Of a DNA stretch of 64,000 bases, positions 52,182 to 61,021 are shown piece by piece. The number at the start of each line of letters is the position of its first letter. Positions within the stretch are counted from its first letter, which is position 1. The stretch spans positions 62,001 to 126,000 of the forward strand of contig CAVQID010000060.1 of NCBI GenBank assembly GCA_963712485.1, read 5' to 3'. The notes under the pieces were generated by a model that saw only the letters and a list, made by a program, of their open reading frames with translations, did not search any database and had not been told where the DNA came from. Both the position numbers and the translations under genes were made by a program. Source of the stretch: JALORV01 sp963712485 (GTDB lineage: Bacteria; Pseudomonadota; Gammaproteobacteria; Burkholderiales; Burkholderiaceae_F).

Positions 52182-52991
52182 ATGACTGACGTCCTCACGC
52201 CGGCCTCCACCGCAGACGAACTGTCGCGGCGCTTTGGTGGCGTGGCGCGCGTATACGGCGAGGCGGGTGCGGCCCGATTTCGCGCGGGACACATGGCGAT
52301 CGTCGGCATCGGCGGGGTCGGCAGCTGGGCGGCCGAAGCGGTGGCCCGATGCGCCGTCGGCCGTATCACGCTGATCGACATGGATCACATCGCCGAATCC
52401 AATACCAACAGGCAGATCCACGCGCTTGGCGACGCCTATGGGCAGTCCAAGGTTGCTGCGATGGCGGCACGGATCCAGGCCATCAATCCTGCCTGCCGTG
52501 TCGAGACCATCGACGAGTTCGTCACGCCGGACAACGCGGCCGATCTGATCCGCGGCTATGACGTGGTGCTCGACTGCATCGACCATGTCAATGCCAAGGC
52601 GGCCCTCATTGCGCAGGCGCGTGCCGCGGGCATGCCGGTCATCACCTGCGGGGCCGCGGGCGGACGGCTCGACCCGACACGGATTGCCAGCGGCGATCTC
52701 GCGCGGATCGCCGGCGATCCGTTGCTGGCGAAGGTGCGGCAACGGCTGCGACGCGACTTCGGGTTCCCGCGCGAGTCCGCCGGGAAATCGAAAGCGTTTT
52801 CCGTGCTGGCCGTCTACTCCGACGAACCGGTGCAGCGTCCGACGACGCAGGGCGGCGAGTCGGTCGACCTGTCGGCGGGACTGGCTTGCGCCGGCTATGG
52901 TTCGAGCGTTGTCGTCACTGCGACGATGGGGTTTGTCGCGGCCTCCGAGGCGCTGGCGCGGCTGGTCAACGCCGTGGACCGGAGCGGTTGA
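52182..52991 (+). CDS. tcdA: tRNA threonylcarbamoyladenosine dehydratase
   Basis: An E1-like enzyme that cyclises t6A37 to ct6A in tRNA. The 269 residues have RVYGEAGAARF, the nucleotide loop VGIGGVGSWAAEAVAR, DMDHIAESNTNRQIHA, DCIDHVNAKAALI and TCGAAGGRLDPTRI. The upstream pathway enzyme Sua5 is encoded at 18218. It probably shares a transcript with the preceding TerB/DUF697 gene. Confidence 0.94.
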   Translation: MTDVLTPASTADELSRRFGGVARVYGEAGAARFRAGHMAIVGIGGVGSWAAEAVARCAVGRITLIDMDHIAESNTNRQIHALGDAYGQSKVAAMAARIQAINPACRVETIDEFVTPDNAADLIRGYDVVLDCIDHVNAKAALIAQARAAGMPVITCGAAGGRLDPTRIASGDLARIAGDPLLAKVRQRLRRDFGFPRESAGKSKAFSVLAVYSDEPVQRPTTQGGESVDLSAGLACAGYGSSVVVTATMGFVAASEALARLVNAVDRSG

Positions 52992-53014
52992 CGCCTGTCA
53001 ACGGCGGGCGTCAA
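52988..53014. other. Hairpin at the tcdA stop codon
   Basis: TTGACGCC (52988-52995, including the TGA stop) pairs with GGCGTCAA (53007-53014). Only a weak TTG follows. It may end the tcdA transcript or mark the leader of the downstream USP gene. Confidence 0.35.
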
Positions 53015-53049
53015 TTGTCGACTACGCTTTAAGCAAGGGAGTGCGGGTC

Positions 53050-53484
53050 ATGTTCAAGAAAATCTTGCTTCCGACCGATGGCTCCGAATTGTCGCTGAAG
53101 GCCATCGACGGCGCACTGGAATTCGCCAAGGCCCTGAACGCCGGCGTTGTCGGACTGACGGTGGTCGAACCGTATTCCTATTCGAACCTTTCCGAGTATC
53201 GGCCCGAAACGCTCGATGACTACGAGCAGCGCACGATGAAGGCCGCCGCAGACAGGCTGGGGAAGATCGCCGACGCTGCGGCGAAAGCATCGATTCCGAT
53301 CGAAACCGTGACAGTGAAATCGTTTTCGCCCTTCGAGGCGATCATCGACACTGCCAAATCGAAAGGATGCGACGTCATTTTCATGGCGTCGCACGGACGT
53401 CGCGGCTTGAGTGCGGTATTGCTCGGCAGCGAGACGCAAAAAGTCTTGACTCATTCGACGATTCCGGTCATGGTGTACAGATAA
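53050..53484 (+). CDS. Universal stress protein, single domain
   Basis: 144 residues with FKKILLPTDGSELSLKAI at the start and the ATP-binding loop MASHGRRGLSAVLLGSETQKVL (G-2x-G-9x-GS) near the end, followed by PVMVYR. A typical UspA-like stress protein. The ATG at 53050 gives the standard N-terminus. It has its own terminator at 53535. Confidence 0.92.
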   Translation: MFKKILLPTDGSELSLKAIDGALEFAKALNAGVVGLTVVEPYSYSNLSEYRPETLDDYEQRTMKAAADRLGKIADAAAKASIPIETVTVKSFSPFEAIIDTAKSKGCDVIFMASHGRRGLSAVLLGSETQKVLTHSTIPVMVYR

Positions 53485-53534
53485 GAAGCTTTACCGGCGG
53501 TTCACTCCGCCACCCACGGCGATCCGTCGCCGCG

Positions 53535-53568
53535 AGGCCCGGCACACCACGATGTGTCCGGGCCTTTT
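53535..53568 (+). terminator. Rho-independent terminator after the USP gene
   Basis: AGGCCCGGCACA pairs with TGTGTCCGGGCCT (one mismatch) across a short loop, followed by TTTTAG. Stem-loop plus T tract, 50 bp past the USP stop. Confidence 0.75.
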
Positions 53569-53682
53569 AGTTGGTCCCACTCCAGCGCAACCGCCCGGCG
53601 CGACGTTCTTGCGCTGGGTCAACGGCCGCGTCGCGCAAGCCCGTACTTTCGTGTGAGACTTTTTGCCGTTGAGGGGCAAGCT

Positions 53683-54075
53683 ATGAGCGCCGTCGTTGTT
53701 ACCCACAGCCGGATCCTGGTCGGCTTCAAGCCGATTGACGACCTGCATCGCGAGTTCGAAGCCATCCTCGCCGCGCTCAACGATCCGACCGAGGCCGATT
53801 ACGGCGCGCACCTGCTCGCACTGCATGAGCACCTGTTGCGACACTGCGAGACCGAGGAGTCGTTCATGCTGCAGGAGAACTACTCGCATTACGCGCGCCA
53901 CAAGCGTGCGCACGAGCACCTTCTTGACTCCGTTTCGGACGTGCGGCGCAAGTTCGACGCGGGCGAAGTCGATGCCGTCCGCCGCTATGCGGGCGACCTG
54001 ATGAACTGGTTCGCCATCCATGCGTCCTCGGAAGACGCTGAACTGGTCGCTTTTCTCAAAGGGCAGGCCGCCTGA
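53683..54075 (+). CDS. Bacteriohemerythrin 1
   Basis: A 130-residue four-helix di-iron oxygen-binding protein. All seven ligands are visible: His22, His54, Glu58, His73, His77, His113 and Asp118 (DDLHREF; HEHLLRHCETEES; ARHKRAHEHL; AIHASSEDAE). It may store or sense oxygen or protect from nitric oxide. The ATG at 53683 has GAGGGG about 10 nt upstream. It is 2 bp from the second hemerythrin gene. Confidence 0.88.
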   Translation: MSAVVVTHSRILVGFKPIDDLHREFEAILAALNDPTEADYGAHLLALHEHLLRHCETEESFMLQENYSHYARHKRAHEHLLDSVSDVRRKFDAGEVDAVRRYAGDLMNWFAIHASSEDAELVAFLKGQAA

Positions 54076-54077
54076 TC

Positions 54078-54491
54078 ATGGGTGGTGCATCCGGTCGTTT
54101 CGCAGTCGGGGAGCCGTCGATCGATCAGTTGCACGAGGAGTGCGAGGCGGTGCTCGTTGAGCTCGACGCGGCCATCTCTGCGCGAGCCGATGCCAGTGTG
54201 GCGCTGGGGCGCCTGCATGAGCATCTCGCGCGGCATTTCGCGCATGAGGAATCGCTGATGGCGTCGACGTCGTTCCCGCCGGCGGCGTGCCATCAGCGCG
54301 AGCACGCATCGGTGCTCGAGGTGGTCGTCGAAGTCCAGCGCCGCTATGCGCAGGGCGATCACGATCCGGCGCTGCGGCTGCCTGCGGCTATGTTCGAATG
54401 GTTCGGTATACACGCGAGCAGCATGGACGCGGCCCTGGCCAGCTGGCTCACGGCGCGCGACGCCGCACCGGTCGAGCCATCGCTGGGTTAG
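54078..54491 (+). CDS. Bacteriohemerythrin 2
   Basis: 137 residues, a divergent paralogue of the preceding gene and in the same transcript. The complete ligand set is kept: His19, His53, Glu57, His72, His76, His112 and Asp117 (DQLHEEC; HEHLARHFAHEES; CHQREHASV; GIHASSMDAA). The pair differs mainly in surface and C-terminal residues, suggesting heterodimers or different oxygen affinities. Confidence 0.85.
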   Translation: MGGASGRFAVGEPSIDQLHEECEAVLVELDAAISARADASVALGRLHEHLARHFAHEESLMASTSFPPAACHQREHASVLEVVVEVQRRYAQGDHDPALRLPAAMFEWFGIHASSMDAALASWLTARDAAPVEPSLG

Positions 54492-54539
54492 ACCGCGTGC
54501 GCGCAACGCGCCAGAGGTGACGCCGGACGTGCGGGCGCG

Positions 54540-55670
54540 CTACGGTGTGCGACGCTGTTTCATCTGGCGCCGCACCCAGTCGTGCATGTGGATCATTCCG
54601 TCCTCGTGCGGCGTGTGATACGGGCCCACATCGTCCTCACCGGCGAGCCACAGCGCGCGACGGCCGCGATGCAACCGGCCGCAGATGTCGGCGTCTTCGG
54701 CTGCAGACTCGGCGTAGGCCGCCTGGTGGGCGTCGACGATCTGCCGTTCGAACGCCTGCACTTCTTCCGGGTAATAGAACTCGACGATATTGGTCGTGTG
54801 GTCCGGCGAGCGCGGAATCAGCGTGCTCACGACCAGCGCGTACGGATACCATTCGAGCATCACATTCGGGTACATGATGGACCACACCGTGCCGTACTTG
54901 GGCAAGGTGCCGCCCGAGTACGCGAGGATGGCGTCGCGGTAGCGCTGGTAATTGGGCGAGACCTGCGACTGCAGACCATCCTTGATGCCGAGAATCTGGT
55001 AGCTCCAGCGGTCGCCGAAACCCCACTCGTAATTTCCGGCGTCCACCCACTTCTGCAGGCCGGGATGCATTGCCTCGACGTGATAAAGCTCGAGAAAGAT
55101 CTCCAGGAAAGTCTTCCAGTTGAACTGGCATTCGTCGACCGTGACCTTGTCGAACACGAAGCTCGAATAGTCGTAGTCGGCGGCGAGCGGAAAGTCGGCG
55201 AGATCGGCGGCCGCGTTGCGCGGGCCGGCGAACAGCAATCCGTTCCACTCGGTGAGAGGCGTCTTCGGCAGCGAGCACTCCGGCGTCTCGTCGAAGTCTG
55301 GCGCTCCCAGCAGGCGGCCGTCGAGGTCGTACGTCCAGCGATGCAACGGGCACACGATGTTCTGGTGATGGCCACGGCCCTCGAGCAGCAGGCCCTGGCG
55401 GTGCCTGCACGTGTTCGACAGCAGGTTGACCCCGCTCGGTCCGTGAACCAAGACCTTGCCGTTGTCGGTCCACGGCAGCGTCATCGTGTCGCCGATCTCG
55501 GGCACCATCATGCGGCTGCCGACATAGTTCGGACCGCGGTCGAACAGCAGCAGCAGTTCGCGCTCGAACCAGGCGGGATCGAAGTAGGACGAAATCGCGA
55601 GCGGCGAGGTGCGTGCGAGCAGCGCCGCGTCGAGGTTGGAGCGGCGGGATATCGAATCCGGAGCGTTCAT
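54540..55670 (-). CDS. Rieske-type aromatic ring-hydroxylating oxygenase, alpha subunit
   Basis: A 376-residue Rieske oxygenase. The 2Fe-2S motif is Cys88-x-His90 (CRHRQGLLL) and Cys107-x2-His110 (CPLHRW); the mononuclear iron histidines are probably His197 and His202 in LELYHVEAMHP. No beta subunit, ferredoxin or reductase is adjacent, so electron partners are elsewhere. The substrate (aromatic acid, amine or choline-like) cannot be fixed. ATG 55670 is preferred because the upstream in-frame residues are not family-like. Confidence 0.87.
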   Translation of the reverse strand: MNAPDSISRRSNLDAALLARTSPLAISSYFDPAWFERELLLLFDRGPNYVGSRMMVPEIGDTMTLPWTDNGKVLVHGPSGVNLLSNTCRHRQGLLLEGRGHHQNIVCPLHRWTYDLDGRLLGAPDFDETPECSLPKTPLTEWNGLLFAGPRNAAADLADFPLAADYDYSSFVFDKVTVDECQFNWKTFLEIFLELYHVEAMHPGLQKWVDAGNYEWGFGDRWSYQILGIKDGLQSQVSPNYQRYRDAILAYSGGTLPKYGTVWSIMYPNVMLEWYPYALVVSTLIPRSPDHTTNIVEFYYPEEVQAFERQIVDAHQAAYAESAAEDADICGRLHRGRRALWLAGEDDVGPYHTPHEDGMIHMHDWVRRQMKQRRTP

Positions 55671-55752
55671 GGTCCGACCTTCGTGTATGGGCTCAAGCCC
55701 GGCAGTGCGAATCGATAATACCTTCGGCGGTTTCGACATCGGAAAGGTGCGG

Positions 55753-58398
55753 TTACATGTCCTGGTGTGGCAATGGTGACGAAGACGCATACAGCCACCG
55801 CCGCCGGATCGCCCACTTCTCCAGTTCGACGCCGAAGAACACCAGCAAGGCGAGTGCGCATGCCAGCGCAAGCGCCGAGGCCGAGATCGGCTCGGTGCCG
55901 AAGACCGTCTGCAGCCAGGGCGTGTAGATCAGCAGCAGGTGAAGGCCGACACTGGCCACGACAGCAACCAGCAGAAGGCGGTTGCTGGTGACGCCGATGG
56001 TGAAGAGACTCTCGCGCTCGGATCGGATCGCCATCACGTGCGCGAGCTGCGCGAACGTCAGCACGGTGAACGTCATCGTCTGCGCGTGAACGCCATTTTC
56101 AAGCGCCCAGGCGCAGGCGGCCAGGCTGACCCCGCCGATCAGCAGGCCGGCCCAGACGATGTGCTGCCACACGCCATGCGCGAAGATCGATTCGTTGCGC
56201 GGCCGCGGCGGCCGCCGCATCACGCTGCGCTCGGCCGGCTCGCCGGTCAGTGCCAGCCCCGGCAGGCCATCGGTGACGAAATTGACCCAGAGGATCTGGA
56301 TCGGTGTCAGCGGTATCGGCAGTCCGAGGAACGGTGCGAGGAAGATGGTCCAGATTTCACCGGCGTTACCCGCCATGACAAAGCGGACGAACTTGCGGAT
56401 GTTGTCGTAGATCCGTCGCCCTTCACGCACGGCGGCGACAATGGTCGCGAAGTTGTCGTCGAGCAGCACGAGATCCGACGCCTCGCGCGCGACGTCGGTG
56501 CCGCCGCGGCCCATCGACACGCCGATATCGGACCGGCGCAGCGCCGGCGCGTCGTTCACACCGTCCCCGGTCATCGCGACGCATTCGCCGCGCGATTGCA
56601 GGGCTTCGACGATGCGGATCTTCTGTGAGGGGTCGACGCGCGCATACACCTGCACCCGATGAACGCGGTCCGGCAGCGCCGCCGCGCTTATGGCCGAGAG
56701 TTCCACGCCGCTCATCACCTTGGCGTCCGGGCCGACGATGCCGAGAGAACGGGCGATCGCCAGCGCCGTCGCGGGATGGTCACCGGTGATCATGACCGGA
56801 ACGACACCCGCCGCCATGCATTCGGCCACCGCCGTCGCTGCTTCGGGCCGGGCCGGATCGATGAGGCCAACGAGCGCCAACAGTTCCAGTCGACCGTGCA
56901 GCGCCTCGATCGATTCGTTCACGTCGGCGTCGCGCGCCGCCAGCGCGAGTACGCGCCTGCCCTCCGCGGCCATCTGCTCGGCGCGCTGGTGCCACGCCTG
57001 GGCGTCGACGTTGATGCAGCTGGGCAGTACTGTTTCGGGCGCCCCCTTGACCGTCAGCAGCGCGCGCGCGCCGGCAGCGTGCAGCGTCGCCATGCGCTTG
57101 CTTACCGAATCAAACGGCAGCTCGGCGATGCGGGGGAACTCTGAACGAAGTGCATCCACATTCACGTCGTCACCGGCGGCTGCCTCGACCAGCGCCACCT
57201 CGGTCGGATCGCCGGTCCAGGTCCCCTCGACGGAGCGGGAGGCATCGCTGTTGAGGGCCAGCACCTGCAGCGCGCGCTCGCGCTGACACTCATCGACGAG
57301 TTCGAGTCGATCGACACGCAACCGGTTTTCGGTGAGCGTGCCGGTCTTGTCGCTGCAGATCACCGTGACTGAGCCGAGCGACTCGACGCAAGGCAGTCGC
57401 CGAACCAGTGCGCGTTCGCGCGACATGCGGTGCGCGCCGAACGCGAGCGCGATCGACACCACGGCGGGCAGTGCCTCCGGGATGGCCGCCACGGCAAGGC
57501 TGATCGCGGTCAGGAACATCAGCGCGGCGGGCTCGCCGCGCACCACCCCGGCAGCGAATATCACCGCGCAGATCACCAGCACGATCAACGCCAGACGACG
57601 GCCGAAGCGGGCCAGGCGGTCCTGCAGCGGCGTGCGCTGTTCGCCGGCGGATTCGACGAGGCTGGCAATGCGCCCGAGTTCCGTGTTCGCACCGGTGGCG
57701 ACCACGACGCCGGTTGCGCGACCGGCGGTCACCATGGTTCCCGAGTAGGCCATGTTGCGGCGATCGGCAAGCACCGCGTCAGCGGGAAGCGTTATCGACG
57801 CGTCCTTGTCTGCCGGTACCGACTCGCCGGTCAGCGCTGCCTCCTCGATGCGCAGGCTGGCGCCCTCCACCAGGCGCAGGTCGGAAGGAACGCGGGTCCC
57901 GGCATCGAGCCACACGAGGTCGCCCGCGACCAGCTCGGCCGCTGGGACATCGAGCCGGGCGCCTTCGCGAAGCACGCGGGCGTGCGGTGCGGAAAGTGCG
58001 CGCAGCGCCGCCATCGCCTGCTCGGCGCGCCACTCCTGGCTGAATCCAAGGATGGCGTTGAGCACCACGATGGCGAGTATTGCGCCGGCTTCGATCGGTT
58101 CGCCGATGGCGGCAGCGACGATGGCCGCGACGATCAGCACACCGATCATGAAGTCGGCGAACTGCCGCGCGAACATCGCGAGCACGCTGACCGGCGCGGC
58201 CTCGGGCAGCAGGTTGGGTCCGTCGCGCTGCAGCCGGGCCGCCGCCTCTGCTGCCGAAAGGCCCTGACGGCCCGATGCCAGCTGGGCCAGTGCCGCGTCG
58301 GCATCGAGTGCATGCCATGCGCGCGGCGCGGGAGCCTCGTCAGCGTGCTCGCTGTCAGTAGGGATGAACGGGGAGCGGAGGTTCACGTCTGGGTGCAT
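55753..58398 (-). CDS. P-type cation ATPase, Ca2+-ATPase type (P2)
   Basis: An 881-residue pump. Actuator TGESVPADKD (190-199), helix-4 motif IPEALP with the ion-binding Glu, phosphorylation site SDKTGTLTEN (Asp350), KGAPE nucleotide domain, ITGDHPATA and the hinge TGDGVNDAPAL, then helices 5-10 (including ILWVNFVTDGLPGLAL). This is the P2A/P2B calcium-type layout; Na+ or other ions are possible. It is divergent from the Spy-like gene. Confidence 0.9.
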   Translation of the reverse strand: MHPDVNLRSPFIPTDSEHADEAPAPRAWHALDADAALAQLASGRQGLSAAEAAARLQRDGPNLLPEAAPVSVLAMFARQFADFMIGVLIVAAIVAAAIGEPIEAGAILAIVVLNAILGFSQEWRAEQAMAALRALSAPHARVLREGARLDVPAAELVAGDLVWLDAGTRVPSDLRLVEGASLRIEEAALTGESVPADKDASITLPADAVLADRRNMAYSGTMVTAGRATGVVVATGANTELGRIASLVESAGEQRTPLQDRLARFGRRLALIVLVICAVIFAAGVVRGEPAALMFLTAISLAVAAIPEALPAVVSIALAFGAHRMSRERALVRRLPCVESLGSVTVICSDKTGTLTENRLRVDRLELVDECQRERALQVLALNSDASRSVEGTWTGDPTEVALVEAAAGDDVNVDALRSEFPRIAELPFDSVSKRMATLHAAGARALLTVKGAPETVLPSCINVDAQAWHQRAEQMAAEGRRVLALAARDADVNESIEALHGRLELLALVGLIDPARPEAATAVAECMAAGVVPVMITGDHPATALAIARSLGIVGPDAKVMSGVELSAISAAALPDRVHRVQVYARVDPSQKIRIVEALQSRGECVAMTGDGVNDAPALRRSDIGVSMGRGGTDVAREASDLVLLDDNFATIVAAVREGRRIYDNIRKFVRFVMAGNAGEIWTIFLAPFLGLPIPLTPIQILWVNFVTDGLPGLALTGEPAERSVMRRPPRPRNESIFAHGVWQHIVWAGLLIGGVSLAACAWALENGVHAQTMTFTVLTFAQLAHVMAIRSERESLFTIGVTSNRLLLVAVVASVGLHLLLIYTPWLQTVFGTEPISASALALACALALLVFFGVELEKWAIRRRWLYASSSPLPHQDM

Positions 58399-58560
58399 CG
58401 CAATCCGCCTTGAGGTTAGAGCGGTTGCGCGGCATTCCGCTGACGTGGGTCGAATCCGCCGCGGATTTACACATGTTTACAACCCGCTCGCGCACGAGCG
58501 ACGGCGGCTGCCTAAAGTGCGTCGTGCGTTCATGACACTCGCACGATGAAAGGACTGAAC

Positions 58561-59115
58561 ATGAATGAAAACCAATCAAATGACGCCGCGTCGACGGCCA
58601 CGCCGCCGAGCCGTGCCCGCCGATGGACCCTCCTTGGCGTTGGTGCTGCGGCACTCGCAGCCGGTGCGTTCGCCTCGCACCGCCATGCCTACGCCCGTCC
58701 GATGGGATTCGGCGGCCCGGGGCATGGTCCGGGCGGCTGGTATGGCGGCATGGGTGACATGGATCCGGCAGCGCTCGCCAAGCGCATAGAAGCCATGGTC
58801 GCATTCAGGCTGGCCGATATCGATGCAACGCCGGAGCAGCGCGAACGCATCGCGACGATCCTCAAGGCCGCGGCAAACGACCTGCAGGCAGGCCGCAAGC
58901 AGCACGTGCAGGCGCGCCGGGAGTCGATGCAACTGCTTGCCGCGCCGACCATCGATCGCGCCCGTCTCGAAAAGCTGCGCGTCGAACAGATGCAACTCGG
59001 CGCCAGCACGTCGCGGCGCATGTTGCAGGCCATGATGGACAGTGCCGAGGTCCTCAGTCCCGAGCAGCGCACCAAACTCGCCGAACGCTGGCAGCGGCAC
59101 ATGCCGCCGCGCTAG
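58561..59115 (+). CDS. Spy/CpxP-like periplasmic protein
   Basis: 184 residues: a long N-terminus with a twin-arginine-like RARRWTLLG stretch and hydrophobic segment, a Gly/His-rich patch (FGGPGHGPGGWYGGMG), then a helical domain with two LTxxQ-like motifs (ATPEQRERI and LSPEQRTKLAERW). Spy-type proteins are ATP-independent periplasmic chaperones or metal-stress proteins. ATG 58561 has an AAGGA about 7 nt upstream; ATG 58546 is an alternative. Its TAG stop coincides with the first bases of MITE copy B. Confidence 0.8.
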   Translation: MNENQSNDAASTATPPSRARRWTLLGVGAAALAAGAFASHRHAYARPMGFGGPGHGPGGWYGGMGDMDPAALAKRIEAMVAFRLADIDATPEQRERIATILKAAANDLQAGRKQHVQARRESMQLLAAPTIDRARLEKLRVEQMQLGASTSRRMLQAMMDSAEVLSPEQRTKLAERWQRHMPPR

Positions 59116-59287
59116 CGGGCTGTCACAAGTCGATTGGCGACTGAAAGTCGCGCCTGCGCGAGCCCGCATTGACCCGCTGAGCGCGAAGCAAGCCGCGTCA
59201 AACAGCCATCGCCTATTCACGAGGCGAGCAAAGCAATCGGCCGCGCCGGCGCGTGAGGCAGTTCCGAATTGGCTATTACAGGCCGCT
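59114..59287. mobile_element. 174-bp MITE-like element, copy B
   Basis: Same length and direction as copy A (39752-39925). The left end AGCGGGCTGTCACAAGTCG and the right end (minus strand) AGCGGCCTGTAATAGCC form the terminal inverted repeat. The stop codon TAG of the Spy-like gene is built from a T plus the first two bases of the element. No transposase inside; internal CGCGCC/GGCGCG pairing is possible. Confidence 0.85.
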
Positions 59288-59402
59288 TGTCCGTGCTGTC
59301 GTGGCGCGGACGCCCGATCCAGGCGCCCCTCCTGCTACGGCTACTCCGTCGCCGCGGCACGCTGGCACGTTTCTTCTCGTCACACTGCCGTGCGCGGCGG
59401 AC

Positions 59403-59570
59403 CTAGTCACCCACCCAGCCTTCAGCACGCGCCTGCGCCACTGCGTCCTGCGGACTGACGCCCCGCTCGAAGAGATCCGACCATCGCGTCTCGTCGAGCA
59501 TGTCGTGCGACCGCATCACGTGCCAGCCCAGTTCACGGCATACCGCGGCAAGCCATTCGAACAAGGTCAT
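59403..59570 (-). CDS. Small hypothetical protein downstream of the YpfJ gene
   Basis: A 55-residue ORF starting at ATG 59570, 9 bp after the metallopeptidase stop, ending at TAG 59403. It reads MTLFEWLAAVCRELG...RWSDLFERGVSPQDAVA...GWVGD, with balanced composition, Trp-rich and acidic, like a genuine small soluble protein. An AAGG stretch precedes the start at usable spacing. It is too short for ordinary ORF cut-offs. Function unknown; cotranscription with the peptidase gene is likely. Confidence 0.55.
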   Translation of the reverse strand: MTLFEWLAAVCRELGWHVMRSHDMLDETRWSDLFERGVSPQDAVAQARAEGWVGD

Positions 59571-59579
59571 GGCACGGCC

Positions 59580-60437
59580 TTAGATGCTGCCGTCGAACGT
59601 ATTGCAGGCGGAGATCTGGCCGCTCTTCATGCCGGTCATGAACCAGCGCATGCGCTGCTCCGACGAGCCGTGCGTAAAGCTGTCGGGAACGATTCGGCCC
59701 TGGGTACGGCGCTGGATCGTGTCATCGCCGATTGCAGAGGCGGCCCGCAGGGCCTCATCCACATCGCCGGCTTCGAGCAGGTTGCGGTTCTGCGCGTGAT
59801 TTGCCCACACACCGGCGAAGCAATCGGCCTGCAGTTCGAGCCGCACCGATAGCGCGTTGAACTGGGACTCGCTCACGCGGCGGCGAAACTCATCCATCTT
59901 CTGCATGATGCCGAGCTGATTCTGCACATGGTGCCCGACCTCGTGGGCGATCACGTAGGCCTGCGCGAAGTCGCCGGGCGCACGGAAGCGATCTCGCAAC
60001 TGCTGGTAGAACGCGAGGTCGATGTAGAGCTTCTGGTCGAGCGGGCAGTAGAACGGGCCCATCGCCGCCTGGCCCGTGCCGCACGCGGTGGGCGTGGCGC
60101 CGGTAAAAAGTACCAACGTCGGGTCACGGTATTGCCGTCCGAGTTGCTGGAACAGCTGCTGCCAGGTCTTTTCGGTGTCGGCCAGCACGCCGGAGACGAA
60201 CTGGCCCATCTCGTCGGTCAGCGGGCCTTTTGCCCCCTCGACTTTCTGCGGCGCGACCTGCTGCTGCACCGTTTCGACGGTTTCGGCCATGCCGAGGAGC
60301 ACCCGGGGGTCGATGCCGAACAGCATGCCGACAACGACCAGCACGACCATTCCCAGGCCTCCGCCCACCACGCCGCGGCCGCCGAGCGACATGCCGCGCC
60401 GATCTTCAACGTTCGAACTTTGTCGTTCCGTGCGCAT
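59580..60437 (-). CDS. YpfJ-family neutral zinc metallopeptidase
   Basis: 285 residues: one N-terminal membrane helix (about 27-42), then the zinc motif HEVGHH (His165, Glu166, His169), preceded by YCPLDQKLYIDLAFYQQL and followed by ELQADCFAGVWANH. This is the YpfJ/KPN_02809 group, whose substrate is unknown. ATG 60437 gives MRTERQSSNVEDRRG, the usual start of this family. It is membrane-anchored with its catalytic part probably outside the cytoplasm. Confidence 0.9.
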   Translation of the reverse strand: MRTERQSSNVEDRRGMSLGGRGVVGGGLGMVVLVVVGMLFGIDPRVLLGMAETVETVQQQVAPQKVEGAKGPLTDEMGQFVSGVLADTEKTWQQLFQQLGRQYRDPTLVLFTGATPTACGTGQAAMGPFYCPLDQKLYIDLAFYQQLRDRFRAPGDFAQAYVIAHEVGHHVQNQLGIMQKMDEFRRRVSESQFNALSVRLELQADCFAGVWANHAQNRNLLEAGDVDEALRAASAIGDDTIQRRTQGRIVPDSFTHGSSEQRMRWFMTGMKSGQISACNTFDGSI

Positions 60438-60485
60438 GCTGGCCCCCGCCGGTGAGTGCGGGAGCAAGCATAGCCGTGCCCCCGC

Positions 60486-60938
60486 CTACTGATAGTGTCC
60501 GTTATTCCTTTGGCGTTTGGCGTGCCCGGGAGGGATCCGATAGCCGGCCCGCTGCCCTTGGTGTCCGTTGTGGCGCGAGCGATATTCGTGTGGGACGACG
60601 ATGCGCGGTGGTGGGATGTATGCGCGCGGGTAAGCCACGCGCGGCGCGACCACGACCGGGGGGGCGTAGACGACGCGGGGCGGCGGCATGTAGCCGCGAG
60701 AGGGGGCGTAGACGACCGGCGGCGGTGCGTAGACGACTTCCGGATACACCGGTGCAGGGACGTAGACCGGCACGGGCGCGTAAACCGGCACCGGCGCGTA
60801 CGGGCGGTAGAACGGTGCGCCGATGCGGATGCCGAACTCCGGGGTGTGCACGCTCACCGAAACGCCGCCGTAAGCCTGCGCGGCCAGCGGCGCCATCGCA
60901 GCGACCGCAAAACTTGCTACCAACAGACGCTTCATCAT
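60486..60938 (-). CDS. Pro/Val/Tyr-rich exported protein
   Basis: A 150-residue protein with a signal peptide (MMKRLLVASFAVAAMAPLAAQA) and a low-complexity middle of Pro-Val-Tyr-Ala repeats (VPVYAPVPVYVPAPVYPE), then a basic Arg/His/Asn-rich end. It resembles small exported repeat proteins seen in proteobacteria, with no known activity; a surface or matrix role is possible. A GGAG element precedes the ATG at 60938. Confidence 0.75.
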   Translation of the reverse strand: MMKRLLVASFAVAAMAPLAAQAYGGVSVSVHTPEFGIRIGAPFYRPYAPVPVYAPVPVYVPAPVYPEVVYAPPPVVYAPSRGYMPPPRVVYAPPVVVAPRVAYPRAYIPPPRIVVPHEYRSRHNGHQGQRAGYRIPPGHAKRQRNNGHYQ

Positions 60939-61021
60939 GGTTCGATCTCCGGGTGTGACAGGAGATCCAACGCCGACGGTCGATCGTGCGTCGACCCGGA
61001 CTCGTTTCAGGTTGTAACCGG

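Noticed and set aside
59253..59852. Open frames running through the MITE and the YpfJ end
   Set aside because: They read through a repeat and over a real gene on the other strand; similar translations in both MITE copies merely reflect the DNA repeat.
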